DNA from: Lysobacter sp.
GTDB lineage: Bacteria > Pseudomonadota > Gammaproteobacteria > Xanthomonadales > Xanthomonadaceae
Assembly (NCBI GenBank): GCA_013141175.1
Contig: JABFRN010000001.1
Span: 3,802,001-3,866,000 of the forward strand
Direction of reading: 5' to 3'
DNA: 64,000 bases
Part shown: piece by piece, positions 9,182 through 18,564 of the stretch
Layout: each line of letters begins with the position of its first letter
Numbering within the stretch: position 1 is the first letter of the stretch
The notes under the pieces: generated by a model
What the model saw: only the letters and a program-made list of their open reading frames with translations
Database searches by the model: none
What the model was told of the DNA's origin: nothing
Translations under genes and position numbers: made by a program

Positions 9182-10054
9182 ATGCGGGCCATGGACCTCA
9201 TCGAACACCGCCCACGCGACATGGAAGCCCACGACCGGGAAGCCCTCGATCGCGCATTCGCGCTGCTCGAATCCCCGTCCGTGGTCGCGAAATTGACGCA
9301 TATCGTCGGCAAGCCGCTGGAGTCGGCGCTCGACAAGCTGCCCCAGGGGGCGAGCAGGCGCGTCCATTCGGCGGTGCGGGCGGCGCTGACCCGGTCGGTG
9401 CGCGTGGCGTTGGGCTCTCTGCGCGACGCTCCCAGCGCTTCGGCATCGACGCGCACGCATACGCTGATGTCGGCGGCCAGCGGCGCGGCGGGCGGTTTCT
9501 TCGGGTTCGCAGGCCTGATGGTCGAACTGCCGGTGACCACCACCATCATGATGCGTTCTATCGCCGACATCGCCCGCAGCGAGGGGTTTTCGCCGCAGGA
9601 CCCGACGGTCGCCGAGGATTGCCTGGCGGTGTTCGCGCTGGGCGGGCCGCGCCGCGACGACGACGCATCGGAAACCGGTTACTACGCCGCGCGCACGATG
9701 CTGCAGGAAGTGTTGAAGCAGACGGCTGCACATCTGACGAAGGATGCCGTAGTACGTGCAGGCCAGCACGGCGCGTCGAGTGCGGCGGCAGGCAGAGCGG
9801 GCGCGTGGCTGGCCAAGTTCATCGAAGCGGTGGCGGCGCGCTTCGGTGTGGTGATCACCCACAAGCTCGCGGTGCAGTTGATGCCGGTGATCGGTGCGGC
9901 CGGCGGCGCGGCGGTGAACACGCTTTTCATCCAGCACTACCAGGACATGGCGCGCGGGCATTTCATCATCCGACGGCTCGAAGATGCCTATGGCCCCGAA
10001 GCGGTGCGCGACGCGTACATCGGGTTGAAGCATCGCTTGCAAGCGCCGGCGTGA
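9182..10054 (+). CDS. EcsC family protein
   Basis: A 290-residue protein of the EcsC family (named from Bacillus subtilis EcsC; biochemical role not established). Diagnostic features are the glycine/alanine-rich amphipathic segment SAASGAAGGFFGFAG near residue 95, the following ELPVTTTIMMRSIADIA helix, and a second hydrophobic stretch VQLMPVIGAAGGAAVNTLF near residue 240, which suggest membrane association. The ATG at 9182 is used here; ATG 9191 is an in-frame alternative three codons on. It is transcribed away from jetA. Nothing in the protein itself links it to defence. Confidence 0.85.
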   Translation: MRAMDLIEHRPRDMEAHDREALDRAFALLESPSVVAKLTHIVGKPLESALDKLPQGASRRVHSAVRAALTRSVRVALGSLRDAPSASASTRTHTLMSAASGAAGGFFGFAGLMVELPVTTTIMMRSIADIARSEGFSPQDPTVAEDCLAVFALGGPRRDDDASETGYYAARTMLQEVLKQTAAHLTKDAVVRAGQHGASSAAAGRAGAWLAKFIEAVAARFGVVITHKLAVQLMPVIGAAGGAAVNTLFIQHYQDMARGHFIIRRLEDAYGPEAVRDAYIGLKHRLQAPA

Positions 10055-10087
10055 TTCGCGCCGGGCGATGGGGACACAACCGCCGCG

Positions 10088-10978
10088 CTACAACTGCAGC
10101 CGGCTTTCGAAACATCGGGCCGATCCATCCAGCGGATCGGTGAACGCCAACGAGCGCGCCAGCAGCTTGAGCGGGCACTCCGGATCGTCCGGCATCTGAT
10201 CCGCCAGCTGCGGATACAGCGGATCGTTCCGGATCGGCGCACCGAGTGCGGCCATATGCACGCGGAGCTGGTGCTTTCTTCCGGTGACCGGTTCCAACGC
10301 GTAGCGCCATGTCTCGAGCCCGCGTTCGAGCACATCGATCCGGGTGAAGGCGTTCGGCTCGCCATCGATTTCCTGCGTGCGGAAGAAGGGCTCGCCACGC
10401 ACCAGCCGGCTGCGGCGTTCGAGCGGCCATGTCGCCATCGGCAGCGGCGGGGCGAGCGCCTCGTAGCGCTTGTGGATCGCACGCTCGCGGAACAGCGACT
10501 GGTAGCGCGAGCGCGTCGCCGGGTTGTTGGAGAACATCACCACGCCCGCAGTCAGCCGGTCGAGCCGATGCAAGGGGACGATGTCGTTGTCGCCGAAGCG
10601 TTTCAGCAGACGCGCCAACAGCGTTTCGTTCACGTAGATTCCACCGGGCGTCACCGGCAGGAAATGCGGCTTGTCGACGACGATCAGATGGTTGTCGACA
10701 TGAAGAATGGTTTCCCGCACCGCCAGGTGCGGCTCGACCTCGACTTCGCGGAAATAGCGGATTTCCGCGCCGACGCGGAATGGGCTGGATCCGGTCAGCG
10801 GCGCGCTGTCGGCATCGAGTACGCGACCGCGCGCGAAACGCGAGCGCCAGGTGTCGCGATCGATCGCCGGAAAGCGCGCGCAAAGCGCGTCGAGTACGGT
10901 CGCCCACGGGCCTGGCGGCAGCTGCAGGCGGCTCGGCGTACCGGCCGCTGATGACGCGACAGGCTGTGGAGCAGGCAT
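10088..10978 (-). CDS. RluA-family pseudouridine synthase
   Basis: A 296-residue pseudouridine synthase of the RluA family, which isomerises uridine in rRNA or tRNA. The catalytic motif HRLDRLTAG carries the essential Asp140, and the C-terminal TGRKHQLRVHM motif is conserved. An N-terminal extension (residues 1-80) replaces or degrades the S4 domain, as in the RluA-like subgroup often annotated as YlyB or TruC-type. The exact substrate cannot be told from sequence. It converges with the ecsC-like gene, leaving only 33 bases between them. Confidence 0.9.
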   Translation of the reverse strand: MPAPQPVASSAAGTPSRLQLPPGPWATVLDALCARFPAIDRDTWRSRFARGRVLDADSAPLTGSSPFRVGAEIRYFREVEVEPHLAVRETILHVDNHLIVVDKPHFLPVTPGGIYVNETLLARLLKRFGDNDIVPLHRLDRLTAGVVMFSNNPATRSRYQSLFRERAIHKRYEALAPPLPMATWPLERRSRLVRGEPFFRTQEIDGEPNAFTRIDVLERGLETWRYALEPVTGRKHQLRVHMAALGAPIRNDPLYPQLADQMPDDPECPLKLLARSLAFTDPLDGSARCFESRLQL

Positions 10979-10987
10979 CTGCCGGTC

Positions 10988-11644
10988 TTATCGGGACTGA
11001 CCGGCCTTCACCGGGGGCCGCTCCGGAAACAGCCGGTTTACAGGCGCGGGGGAGGGACGCAACAGCTTCGTCAAACGGCGCTCGCGCGGATTCGGGCGGC
11101 CGGTGCTCCGGAAGACGATGTCGTCCAACTTCCAGGTGCTGCCTTCGAGCACCCACTCGTAGCGATCCCGCCAGCGGACAGGGTTTCCCTGTATGTTCGC
11201 GACGAATTCGACATCGACGGCAGCGCGGTTCTTGCCCAGCATGTTGGTGAGCCGGATATCGTAACTGTCGAATGCGTGGCCCTCGCCGGAATTGAAACCG
11301 AGCTCGGCGATACCGGCTGCGGCACCTGCTCCGACGGTACGTGTCCCGACGACGCCGGCTGCGACACCGCTTCCGGCGGCGCCGGGCTTCTCGTCCGGCT
11401 GTCCCGCAGCCAGCGCGTCCTGTTCGATGCGCGCGGCACGCAACGTAGCGCCGAGTCCCTTGCTGAAGACGGCGCGCATCTTGTCGATCCGCTTGACCTC
11501 CATCAGTGCGACGTCATGGCCGTAATCATCGAGGAATGTGCGGGTCAGGGTACCTGGTGTTTGCTGCAGTTTTTTTCCGCCGGCATGAGCCAGTGGAATC
11601 GCCGCGAGAAGCAGGAGGATGGCAAGCAGAGTGCGCATGGTCAT
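10988..11644 (-). CDS. Secreted protein of unknown function
   Basis: A 218-residue protein beginning [14 protein letters not shown], with a Sec signal peptide cleaved near AHAGG (about residue 21). The middle contains an Ala/Gly-rich low-complexity stretch (around residues 75-110). The C-terminal part has a beta-rich pattern, with [20 protein letters not shown] resembling the end of small periplasmic NTF2-like folds; that comparison is weak. The ATG at 11644 overlaps the stop of mmsA by ATGA, so translation is coupled to it, although no catabolic role is evident. A second ATG two codons on is possible. Confidence 0.7.
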   Translation of the reverse strand: MTMRTLLAILLLLAAIPLAHAGGKKLQQTPGTLTRTFLDDYGHDVALMEVKRIDKMRAVFSKGLGATLRAARIEQDALAAGQPDEKPGAAGSGVAAGVVGTRTVGAGAAAGIAELGFNSGEGHAFDSYDIRLTNMLGKNRAAVDVEFVANIQGNPVRWRDRYEWVLEGSTWKLDDIVFRSTGRPNPRERRLTKLLRPSPAPVNRLFPERPPVKAGQSR

Positions 11645-13155
11645 TTCATTGTCGGCATGATGAATTCGGCCGGCTTCGATTCCGCGTGCAGGGCGCTGTC
11701 CGGCCAGCGCGCGGTGATCGTCTTCAACCGGGTGTAGAAACGCACGCCGTCGGGGCCGTGCACGTGGAGAGGTCCGAAGATCGAGCGCTTCCAGCCGCCG
11801 AAGCTGTGGAAGGCCATCGGCACCGGGATCGGCACGTTCACGCCGACCATCCCGGCCTGCACGCGATGCGCGAAGTCGCGCGCGGCGCCGCCGTCGCGGG
11901 TGAAGATCGCGGTGCCGTTGCCGTATTCGTGCGCGTTGACCAGCGCGAGGGCGGTATCGAAGTCGGGCACGCGCATCACGCACAGCACCGGCCCGAAGAT
12001 TTCCTCCCGGTAGATGCGCATGTCGGCGGTGACGCGATCGAACAGGCAGCCACCGAGGAAGAATCCGTCGCTGTGTCCATCGACAGAATGGCCGCGACCA
12101 TCGACGACCAGCGACGCGCCCTCGGCGACGCCCGCATCGACATGGCGCACGACCTTGTCGCGATGCGCGCCGGTCACCAGCGGACCCATTTCGGGATCGA
12201 GACAGCCGGGGCCGATCTTCAACGCCGCCACTTTCGGCGCGAGTGCTTCGACCAGCGCATCGGCGGTGGCGTCGCCCACGCAGACCGCGACCGAGATCGC
12301 CATGCAGCGCTCGCCGGCCGAACCGTAGCCGGCACCGAGCAACGCCGAGACTGCGCCATCGAGATCCGCATCGGGCAGCACGACCATATGATTCTTGGCG
12401 CCGCCCAGCGCCTGCACGCGTTTGCCGTTGGCGCTGCCGCGCGCGTAGATGTACTCGGCGATGGGCGTGGAACCGACGAAGCTGATCGCCTGCACGCGCG
12501 GTTCGTCCAGCAGCGCATCCACTGCGACCTTGTCGCCGTGGACGACGTTGAACACGCCATCGGGCAGTCCTGCCTGTTTCAGCAGATCGGCCATGTACAG
12601 CGAGGCCGACGGATCGCGCTCCGACGGCTTCAACACGAAGGTATTGCCGCAGGCGATGGCGACCGGGAACATCCACAGCGGCACCATCGCCGGAAAATTG
12701 AACGGGGTGATGCCGGCGACCACGCCCAGCGGCGCGTATTCGCTCCACGAATCCACGTCGCGGCCGACATTCATCGAATGCTCGCCCTTGAGCAGATGCG
12801 GAATACCGCAGGCGAATTCGACCACTTCGAGGCCGCGGGTCACTTCGCCTTTGGCATCGGACAGCACCTTGCCGTGTTCGGAAGTGATGATCGCGGCCAG
12901 ATCGCCCGCGTGGCGCTCCAGCAACGCCTTGAACTTGAACATCACCCGCGCGCGATTGAGCGGCGTGGTCGCCGCCCAGTCGGGAAAGGCGGCAGCAGCG
13001 GCGTCGACCGCAGTGCGCACGTCGTCGACGGACGCCAGCGGCACGCGCTTGGTCACTGCGCCGGTCGCGGGATCGAACACGTCGGCGAAACGCTGCGCGA
13101 CAACGACGCCGGGGTCGATCTTCCGACCGGCGATGAAGTGGGGAATGCGGATCAT
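11641..13155 (-). CDS. mmsA: CoA-acylating methylmalonate-semialdehyde dehydrogenase
   Basis: A 504-residue aldehyde dehydrogenase of the MmsA/IolA group, which oxidises methylmalonate or malonate semialdehyde with NAD+ and CoA to propionyl-CoA or acetyl-CoA plus CO2. Visible markers are [17 protein letters not shown] (residues ~150-166), [11 protein letters not shown], and the catalytic cysteine in GSAGERCMA (Cys284). The sequence lacks the general-base glutamate of hydrolytic ALDHs, as expected for a CoA-acylating enzyme. With the alanine dehydrogenase and BauA-like transaminase nearby it probably consumes malonate semialdehyde from beta-alanine. Valine catabolism is the alternative, but no other valine genes are present here. 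Confidence 0.94.
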   Translation of the reverse strand: MIRIPHFIAGRKIDPGVVVAQRFADVFDPATGAVTKRVPLASVDDVRTAVDAAAAAFPDWAATTPLNRARVMFKFKALLERHAGDLAAIITSEHGKVLSDAKGEVTRGLEVVEFACGIPHLLKGEHSMNVGRDVDSWSEYAPLGVVAGITPFNFPAMVPLWMFPVAIACGNTFVLKPSERDPSASLYMADLLKQAGLPDGVFNVVHGDKVAVDALLDEPRVQAISFVGSTPIAEYIYARGSANGKRVQALGGAKNHMVVLPDADLDGAVSALLGAGYGSAGERCMAISVAVCVGDATADALVEALAPKVAALKIGPGCLDPEMGPLVTGAHRDKVVRHVDAGVAEGASLVVDGRGHSVDGHSDGFFLGGCLFDRVTADMRIYREEIFGPVLCVMRVPDFDTALALVNAHEYGNGTAIFTRDGGAARDFAHRVQAGMVGVNVPIPVPMAFHSFGGWKRSIFGPLHVHGPDGVRFYTRLKTITARWPDSALHAESKPAEFIMPTMK

Positions 13156-13179
13156 GAGGCGGGATGACCGGTTGCGATG

Positions 13180-13671
13180 TCAGGAAAGCCAGAGGATCGC
13201 GCCGTCGCCGCGTTCGGCCGCGCTCTTGTAGAACGCGACCAGCTCGCGATAGTTCTCGACCAGATAGTCGAGCGCATCGTCGCCGTCCCGCACCCAGATC
13301 ATCTCCGGGTAGATCTTCGCCTTCTCCATCGCCTGGGGATCGAAGCGCGACTTGAAGACGATGTCGTCGGGCAGCCAGGCAGCGATGCTGTGCACCTGTT
13401 CCGGTTCGAGGAAACGCGCCGGACCGTAGCCGATTTCCTCGCCGATCTCCTCACCGCCCAGCACCGCCCAACTCAACGGTTCCGCGCCTTCGTCGATCTT
13501 GCCGGTGAGCAGGTAGTGGATGCCGTGCCAGGCCTTGTCGACATCGACGTAGTTCGGTGGATCGCTGTCGCCATCGTCCGGATGCAGATAGCCCTCGATC
13601 AGGTACGGATCGCTTTTCAGCTTGGACAGCGTCACGCGATCGACGGCTGCGAAACATCCGACCATGCCCAT
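13180..13671 (-). CDS. DUF1877 (YfbM-like) protein
   Basis: A 163-residue DUF1877 protein. The family is recognised by MGMVGCFAAV at the N-terminus, the central DKAWHGIHYLLTG motif and the C-terminal LVAFYKSAAERGDGAILWLS. The members are small soluble proteins of unknown function, sometimes linked to immunity or peptide-related contexts. It sits between mmsA (24 bases downstream) and ald (39 bases upstream) on the same strand and is probably co-transcribed, but nothing ties it to their chemistry. Confidence 0.85.
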   Translation of the reverse strand: MGMVGCFAAVDRVTLSKLKSDPYLIEGYLHPDDGDSDPPNYVDVDKAWHGIHYLLTGKIDEGAEPLSWAVLGGEEIGEEIGYGPARFLEPEQVHSIAAWLPDDIVFKSRFDPQAMEKAKIYPEMIWVRDGDDALDYLVENYRELVAFYKSAAERGDGAILWLS

Positions 13672-13710
13672 GGCGCTCTCCTGCGGGTGGAATCCGTTGC
13701 GTTGGACCGG

Positions 13711-14826
13711 TTACGCCAGCGCTTTCGCCGCCGGCACGTATTCGTAGCCCAGATCGTCGGCGACCGCCTTGTAGGTGATCTTGCCGGCATGGACGTTGAG
13801 GCCGTTCAGCAGGTGCTCGTCGTCCAGCAGCGCCTTCTTCGCGCCCTTGTTCGCCAGTTGCACCGCGAAGGGCAGGGTGGCGTTGGTGAGCGCGAACGTG
13901 GAGGTGCGGGCGACGCCGCCGGGCATGTTCGCGACGCAGTAATGGATGATGTCGTCCACTTCGTAGGTCGGGTTCTGGTGGGTCGTGGCCTTCGAGGTTT
14001 CGAAGCAGCCGCCCTGGTCGATCGCCACGTCCACGAGCACCGAGCCGGGACGCATCAGTTTCAGCTGATCGCGCGAGACCAGCTTCGGCGCCGCTGCGCC
14101 GGGAATCAGCACCGCACCGATCACCAGATCGGTGTCGGGCAGGCGCTCTTCGATGGCGTCGTGCGTGGAGTAGATGGTGGTCATCTGATGACCGTAGAGC
14201 TCATCGAGATATTTCAGGCGGTCCAGCGAACGGTCGAGGATGGTGACGTGCGCATTCAGGCCCATCGCCATGCGCGCGGCATTGATGCCGACCACGCCGC
14301 CGCCGATCACCAGCACTTCCGCCGGTTTCACGCCCGGCACGCCGCCGAGCAGCACGCCCGAGCCGCCCTGGGCTTTTTCCAGCGCATGCGCACCGGCCTG
14401 GATCGACATGCGCCCGGCCACTTCGCTCATCGGCGCCAGCAGCGGCAGGCCGCCCTTGCGATCGGTCACGGTTTCGTAGGCGATCGCGGTGCAGCCCGAT
14501 TTGACCAGCCCGGCGGTCTGGTCGGGGTCGGGCGCGAGATGCAGATAGGTGTACAGCAACTGGCCTTCGCGCAGCATCGCCACTTCGACCGGCTGCGGCT
14601 CCTTCACCTTGATGATCATTTCGGCGCGGCGGAAGATTTCTTCCGCGGTATCGACGATTTCCGCACCGGCCTTCTGGTACATCTCGTTGGTCAGGCCGAT
14701 GGATTTGCCGCCGTCCCGCTGGATCATGACCTTGTGGCCATGCACGACGAGCTCGCGCGCGCCGGCCGGGGTCAGACCGATCCTGTACTCGTGGTTTTTG
14801 ATTTCCTTGGGGACGCCGATCAGCAT
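13711..14826 (-). CDS. ald: Alanine dehydrogenase
   Basis: A 371-residue NAD-dependent alanine dehydrogenase that interconverts L-alanine and pyruvate plus ammonia. It starts with the family signature [15 protein letters not shown], whose Arg15 binds substrate carboxylate, followed by VKEPQP (substrate lysine) and YLHLAPD (catalytic histidine). The Rossmann region [17 protein letters not shown] lies near residue 170, and the catalytic aspartate is in [13 protein letters not shown]. Length and termini match the family. Beside a beta-alanine:pyruvate transaminase it would regenerate pyruvate from the alanine that enzyme makes. Confidence 0.96.
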   Translation of the reverse strand: MLIGVPKEIKNHEYRIGLTPAGARELVVHGHKVMIQRDGGKSIGLTNEMYQKAGAEIVDTAEEIFRRAEMIIKVKEPQPVEVAMLREGQLLYTYLHLAPDPDQTAGLVKSGCTAIAYETVTDRKGGLPLLAPMSEVAGRMSIQAGAHALEKAQGGSGVLLGGVPGVKPAEVLVIGGGVVGINAARMAMGLNAHVTILDRSLDRLKYLDELYGHQMTTIYSTHDAIEERLPDTDLVIGAVLIPGAAAPKLVSRDQLKLMRPGSVLVDVAIDQGGCFETSKATTHQNPTYEVDDIIHYCVANMPGGVARTSTFALTNATLPFAVQLANKGAKKALLDDEHLLNGLNVHAGKITYKAVADDLGYEYVPAAKALA

Positions 14827-14860
14827 GGCTCGATTCCGTCGATAGAGTGGTTGGCGCGCA

Positions 14861-16240
14861 TTAGGCCGTCTGGCCGATCACATGCGCAAGGGTCTGGAAG
14901 ATGCGGTCGATGTGGGCGCGTTCGAGGATCAGCGGCGGCGACAGGGCGATCACGTCGCCGGTCACGCGGATCAGCAGGTTTTCCTCGTGGAAACACCGGG
15001 TGAAGACGTCGTAGGCGCGGGCTCCCGGCGCACCCGGGCGGGGGGCGAGTTCGATCGCGCCGATCAGGCCGATATTGCGGATATCGACCACGTTCGGCTG
15101 GCTGCGCAGCGCGTGGATGGCATCCGCCCAACAGGTTTCCAGCTCGATCGCCTTCTCGAACAGGTTTTCTTCGGCGTAGGTGTCCAGGGTCGCCAGCGCG
15201 GCGGCGCAGGCCAGCGGATGGCCGGAATAGGTGTAGCCGTGGAACAGCTCGATCATGTTCTCCGGGCCGTGCATGAAGGCCTCGTGGATCCTGTCGGCGA
15301 TCAGCACCGCGCCCATCGGCACGCAGCCGTTGGTCAGGCCCTTGGCGGTGGTGATCATGTCGGGCTGCACATCGAAGCGCTGCGCGGCGAAGGCTTTGCC
15401 GACGCGGCCGAAACCGGTGATGACTTCGTCGAAGATCAACAGGATCCCGTGCTTGTCGCAGATCTCGCGGATGCGTTTCAGGTAACCCTTCGGCGGCAGC
15501 ACCACGCCGGCCGAACCGGCGACCGGTTCGATGATGACCGCCGCGATGGTGCTGGCGTCGTGCAGGGCGACCAGCCGTTCCAGGTCTTCCGCCAACTCGA
15601 GGCCGTGCTCGGGCACCCCCCGGCTGAAGGCGTTGCGTTCGATATCGAGGGTATGGCGCAGGTGGTCCACGCCGGGCAGCAGGCTGCCGAAGAACTTGCG
15701 GTTGTTGGGCAGGCCGCCGACCGAAATGCCGCCGAAGCCGACGCCGTGATAGCCCTTTTCGCGACCGATCAGGCGCGTCCGCTGGCCTTCGCCACGGGCG
15801 CGGTGATAGGCGAGGGCGATTTTCAGCGCGGTATCGACCGACTCCGAACCGGAGTTGGTGAAGAACACGTGGTTGAGGCGATCCGGTGCGATTTCCACCA
15901 GACGCTCGGCGAGCATGAACGGCAGCGGATGCGCCATCTGGAACGTCGGCGCGAAATCGAGCGTGGCGATCTGCTGCTGCACGGCTTCGACGATGCGCGG
16001 GCGGGCGTGCCCGGCATTGCAGCACCACAGCCCACCGGTACCGTCGAGGATCTCGCGGCCGTCCACGGACCGGTAGAACATGCCCGACGCGCTGGCCATC
16101 AGGCGCGGATGGGCCTTGAACTGGCGATTGGCCGAAAACGGCATCCAGAATGCGTCCATGGCGTCCGGCTGCCGGGTGGCCTGGCGGGTGTAATGATCGC
16201 CGAAGCCGGTGGCGGGTACAGGGCGGGTGTCGTCGCGCAT
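14861..16240 (-). CDS. Beta-alanine:pyruvate (omega-amino acid) transaminase, BauA-like
   Basis: A 459-residue class III PLP aminotransferase closely resembling BauA-type omega-amino acid:pyruvate transaminases, which convert beta-alanine and pyruvate to malonate semialdehyde and alanine. Group markers are FWMPFSANRQFKAHPRL, GTGGLWCCNAGHARP, FFTNSGSESVDTALKIAL, GYHGVGFGGISVGG and the PLP lysine of TTAKGLTNG (Lys300). ATG 16240 is chosen because homologues begin about 25 residues before the FWMPF motif. The frame is open to 16357, but that upstream stretch is the divergent promoter region. It is probably controlled by the PuuR-like regulator transcribed in the opposite direction. Confidence 0.92.
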   Translation of the reverse strand: MRDDTRPVPATGFGDHYTRQATRQPDAMDAFWMPFSANRQFKAHPRLMASASGMFYRSVDGREILDGTGGLWCCNAGHARPRIVEAVQQQIATLDFAPTFQMAHPLPFMLAERLVEIAPDRLNHVFFTNSGSESVDTALKIALAYHRARGEGQRTRLIGREKGYHGVGFGGISVGGLPNNRKFFGSLLPGVDHLRHTLDIERNAFSRGVPEHGLELAEDLERLVALHDASTIAAVIIEPVAGSAGVVLPPKGYLKRIREICDKHGILLIFDEVITGFGRVGKAFAAQRFDVQPDMITTAKGLTNGCVPMGAVLIADRIHEAFMHGPENMIELFHGYTYSGHPLACAAALATLDTYAEENLFEKAIELETCWADAIHALRSQPNVVDIRNIGLIGAIELAPRPGAPGARAYDVFTRCFHEENLLIRVTGDVIALSPPLILERAHIDRIFQTLAHVIGQTA

Positions 16241-16317
16241 GAAGGGATTCCAATGCTGGTGGTTCGGCCGGCAGGACACCGGCAAGATCATGATGGGAAG
16301 CTTAGCGCGTTGAAAAA

Positions 16318-16376
16318 ACTTTACAACCGATGCTGAAATCGACAAAAAATGCTGCAAGGCCGCAAGCGTGTAAAGT
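16318..16376. promoter_or_regulatory. Divergent promoter region with an inverted 8-bp pair
   Basis: The 167 bases between the transaminase and the regulator are A+T-richer than the surroundings and contain ACTTTACA (16318-16325) and its exact reverse complement TGTAAAGT (16369-16376), about 51 bases apart. ATGCTG also occurs twice between them. Paired sites flanking a divergent promoter are a natural operator arrangement for the adjacent HTH-cupin regulator. Confidence 0.5.
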
Positions 16377-16407
16377 ATCCCGCATCAATAAAGTCGACGG
16401 ATTTTGA

Positions 16408-16956
16408 ATGGATATCGGCGCGCGCCTGCAACTCATTCGCAAGACCAAAGGCCTGAGTCAGCGCGAGCTGGCCAAGCGGGTCGGGGTCACCAACAGCACC
16501 ATTTCCCTGATCGAACAGAACAAGGTCAGCCCCTCGGTCAGCTCGTTGAAGAAGGTGCTGGACGGCATTCCGATCTCGCTGGCCGATTTCTTCACCATGG
16601 ATCTCGATGCCGGCCCGGTCGACAGCCCATTCTACGAATGCGGCGAACAGCCCGATGTCGGCAACAACGATATCCACTACTACCTGATCGGCCAGCGTCG
16701 GCCGCAGCGGCAGATGTGCATCCTCCGCGAAATCATGCCACCGGGCACCGACACCGGCGAGAGCATGCTGGCGCACGAAGGCGAGGAGGGCGGTGTGATC
16801 GTCCAGGGCCAGGTCGAAGTGACGGTGGGCGACCGGGTCCGGGTCCTGGGCCCGGGCGAGGCCTATTACTTCGAGAGCCGTATTCCGCACCGCTTCCGCA
16901 ACATCGGCGACGGGGACGCGATCCTCGTCAGCGCCAATACGCCGGCCACGTTCTGA
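16408..16956 (+). CDS. HTH-cupin transcriptional regulator, PuuR-like
   Basis: A 182-residue regulator with an N-terminal XRE-type helix-turn-helix (residues 7-60, with GLSQRELAKRVGVTNSTIS) and a C-terminal cupin domain (about 105-180) ending in the HRFRNIGD strand. This architecture and size match PuuR, the repressor of putrescine catabolism, and related amino-acid regulators. The cupin usually senses a small catabolite. It lies 18 bases ahead of a PuuC-like aldehyde dehydrogenase on the same strand and diverges from the BauA-like transaminase, so it probably controls both. Confidence 0.88.
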   Translation: MDIGARLQLIRKTKGLSQRELAKRVGVTNSTISLIEQNKVSPSVSSLKKVLDGIPISLADFFTMDLDAGPVDSPFYECGEQPDVGNNDIHYYLIGQRRPQRQMCILREIMPPGTDTGESMLAHEGEEGGVIVQGQVEVTVGDRVRVLGPGEAYYFESRIPHRFRNIGDGDAILVSANTPATF

Positions 16957-16974
16957 ACTTCAGGAGTCTTCCCC

Positions 16975-18477
16975 ATGACCGCTCCCCATACCCGAGACAG
17001 CTGGCAGACCCTCGCCGACAGCCTCCGGATCCGGACCCAGGCCTTCATCGACGGCCGCTACGTGGACGCCGCCAGCGGCAAGACCTTCGACTGCCTCAGT
17101 CCGATCGACGGTCGCGTGCTGGGCAAGGTCGCGGAAGGCGAGGGCGAGGATATCGAACGCGCGGTCGCTGCCGCCCGGCGCAGTTTCGAGGCCGGCCTCT
17201 GGGCGAATGCCCGGCCCACGTATCGAAAGAAGATTCTCATCAAGTTCGCGCAACTCATTGAACAATATGGCGATGAACTCGCCTTGCTGGAAGCGCTGGA
17301 CATGGGCAAGCCGGTAACCGACGCCCGCGCCGTCGACGTGGCGGCGACCATCCGCTGCATGGCCTGGACCGGCGAGGCGCTGGACAAGGTCTACGGCGAG
17401 GTCGCTTCGACCGGCGAGGACGAACTGGGCCTGATCACCCGCGAACCGCTGGGTGTGGTCGGTGCGATCGTGCCGTGGAATTTCCCGATGCTGATGGCGA
17501 TCTGGAAGATCGCGCCCGCGCTGGCGATGGGCAACTCGGTGGTGTTGAAGCCGTCGGAGAAGTCGCCGTTGACCGCGATCCGGTTGGCGGAGATCGCGAT
17601 GGAGGCGGGTATCCCGGCCGGCGTACTGAACGTGGTGCCGGGATACGGCAAGGGCGCGGGCGAACCGCTGGCCCTGCATATGGATGTCGATGGGCTGGTG
17701 TTCACCGGATCGACGGCGGTGGGCAAGCACCTGCTGCAGTGCGCCGGACGCTCCAACATGAAACGCGCGTACATGGAATGCGGCGGCAAGAGTCCGAACA
17801 TCGTCTTTGCCGACGCCCTGGACCTGGCACAGGCTGCCAAGGCCGCCGCCAGCGCCATCTTCTACAACCAGGGCGAGGTCTGCACCGCCGCGTCGCGCCT
17901 GCTGGTCGAGCGCTCGATCAAGGACGACTTCGTCGCTGCCGTGGTCGAGGCCGGCAAAGCCATGCACCCGCGGCATCCGCTGGAGCCGGGCGCACCGATG
18001 GGCGCGATGGTCGACGAAGGCCAGACCGCGCGCGTGCTGGATTACATCGCGAAAGGCCAGGCCGATGGTGGCCGGCTGCTGCTGGGCGGCAAGCGCGCCG
18101 ACGTGGTCGCTGGCGGTTGCTACATCGAGCCGACGGTCTTCGACGCCGTCGAACACGATCACACCATCGCCCGCGAGGAGATCTTCGGCCCGGTGCTGTC
18201 GGTGATCGCCTTCGACGACGAGGCCCACGCACTGCGGATGGCCAACGACAGCGAGTACGGTCTGGCCGCCGGGGTCTGGACCCGCGACATCGGCCGCGCC
18301 CACCGTGTCGCCCGCAAACTGCGCGCGGGCAGCGTCTGGGTCAATTACTGGGACGGCGGCGACATGACCGCGCCGTTCGGCGGCTACAAGCAGTCAGGCA
18401 ACGGACGCGACAAGTCCCTGCACGCCTTCGAGAAATACACCGAAGTCAAAGCCACTTGGATCAATCTGGCGACTTGA
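16975..18477 (+). CDS. NAD(P)-dependent aldehyde dehydrogenase, PuuC-like
   Basis: A 500-residue ALDH-superfamily enzyme of the PuuC group, which oxidises gamma-glutamyl-aminobutyraldehyde or other aminoaldehydes to the acid. Visible are [19 protein letters not shown] (cofactor pocket), [11 protein letters not shown], the general-base glutamate in [11 protein letters not shown] and the catalytic cysteine in [11 protein letters not shown] (Cys303). The C-terminal [21 protein letters not shown] is typical of the group. AGGAG lies about 8 bases before ATG 16975. Given its neighbours a likely substrate is 3-aminopropanal, giving beta-alanine, or 4-aminobutanal. The preference cannot be fixed from sequence. 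Confidence 0.9.
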   Translation: MTAPHTRDSWQTLADSLRIRTQAFIDGRYVDAASGKTFDCLSPIDGRVLGKVAEGEGEDIERAVAAARRSFEAGLWANARPTYRKKILIKFAQLIEQYGDELALLEALDMGKPVTDARAVDVAATIRCMAWTGEALDKVYGEVASTGEDELGLITREPLGVVGAIVPWNFPMLMAIWKIAPALAMGNSVVLKPSEKSPLTAIRLAEIAMEAGIPAGVLNVVPGYGKGAGEPLALHMDVDGLVFTGSTAVGKHLLQCAGRSNMKRAYMECGGKSPNIVFADALDLAQAAKAAASAIFYNQGEVCTAASRLLVERSIKDDFVAAVVEAGKAMHPRHPLEPGAPMGAMVDEGQTARVLDYIAKGQADGGRLLLGGKRADVVAGGCYIEPTVFDAVEHDHTIAREEIFGPVLSVIAFDDEAHALRMANDSEYGLAAGVWTRDIGRAHRVARKLRAGSVWVNYWDGGDMTAPFGGYKQSGNGRDKSLHAFEKYTEVKATWINLAT

Positions 18478-18481
18478 AGGG

Positions 18482-18517
18482 AGCAGGGCGCTCCGGTATG
18501 ACCCGAAGCGCCCTGCT
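18482..18517. terminator. Stem-loop between convergent genes
   Basis: A perfect 11-bp inverted repeat, AGCAGGGCGCT (18482-18492) and AGCGCCCTGCT (18507-18517), closes a 14-base loop five bases after the aldehyde dehydrogenase stop. The next gene converges from the right, so this could serve as a bidirectional terminator, although no T-tract is present on either side. Confidence 0.6.
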
Positions 18518-18564
18518 GGTCGAGCATCCATGCCCGGCTTGCACGCTCGATTTGGATGTACGGC

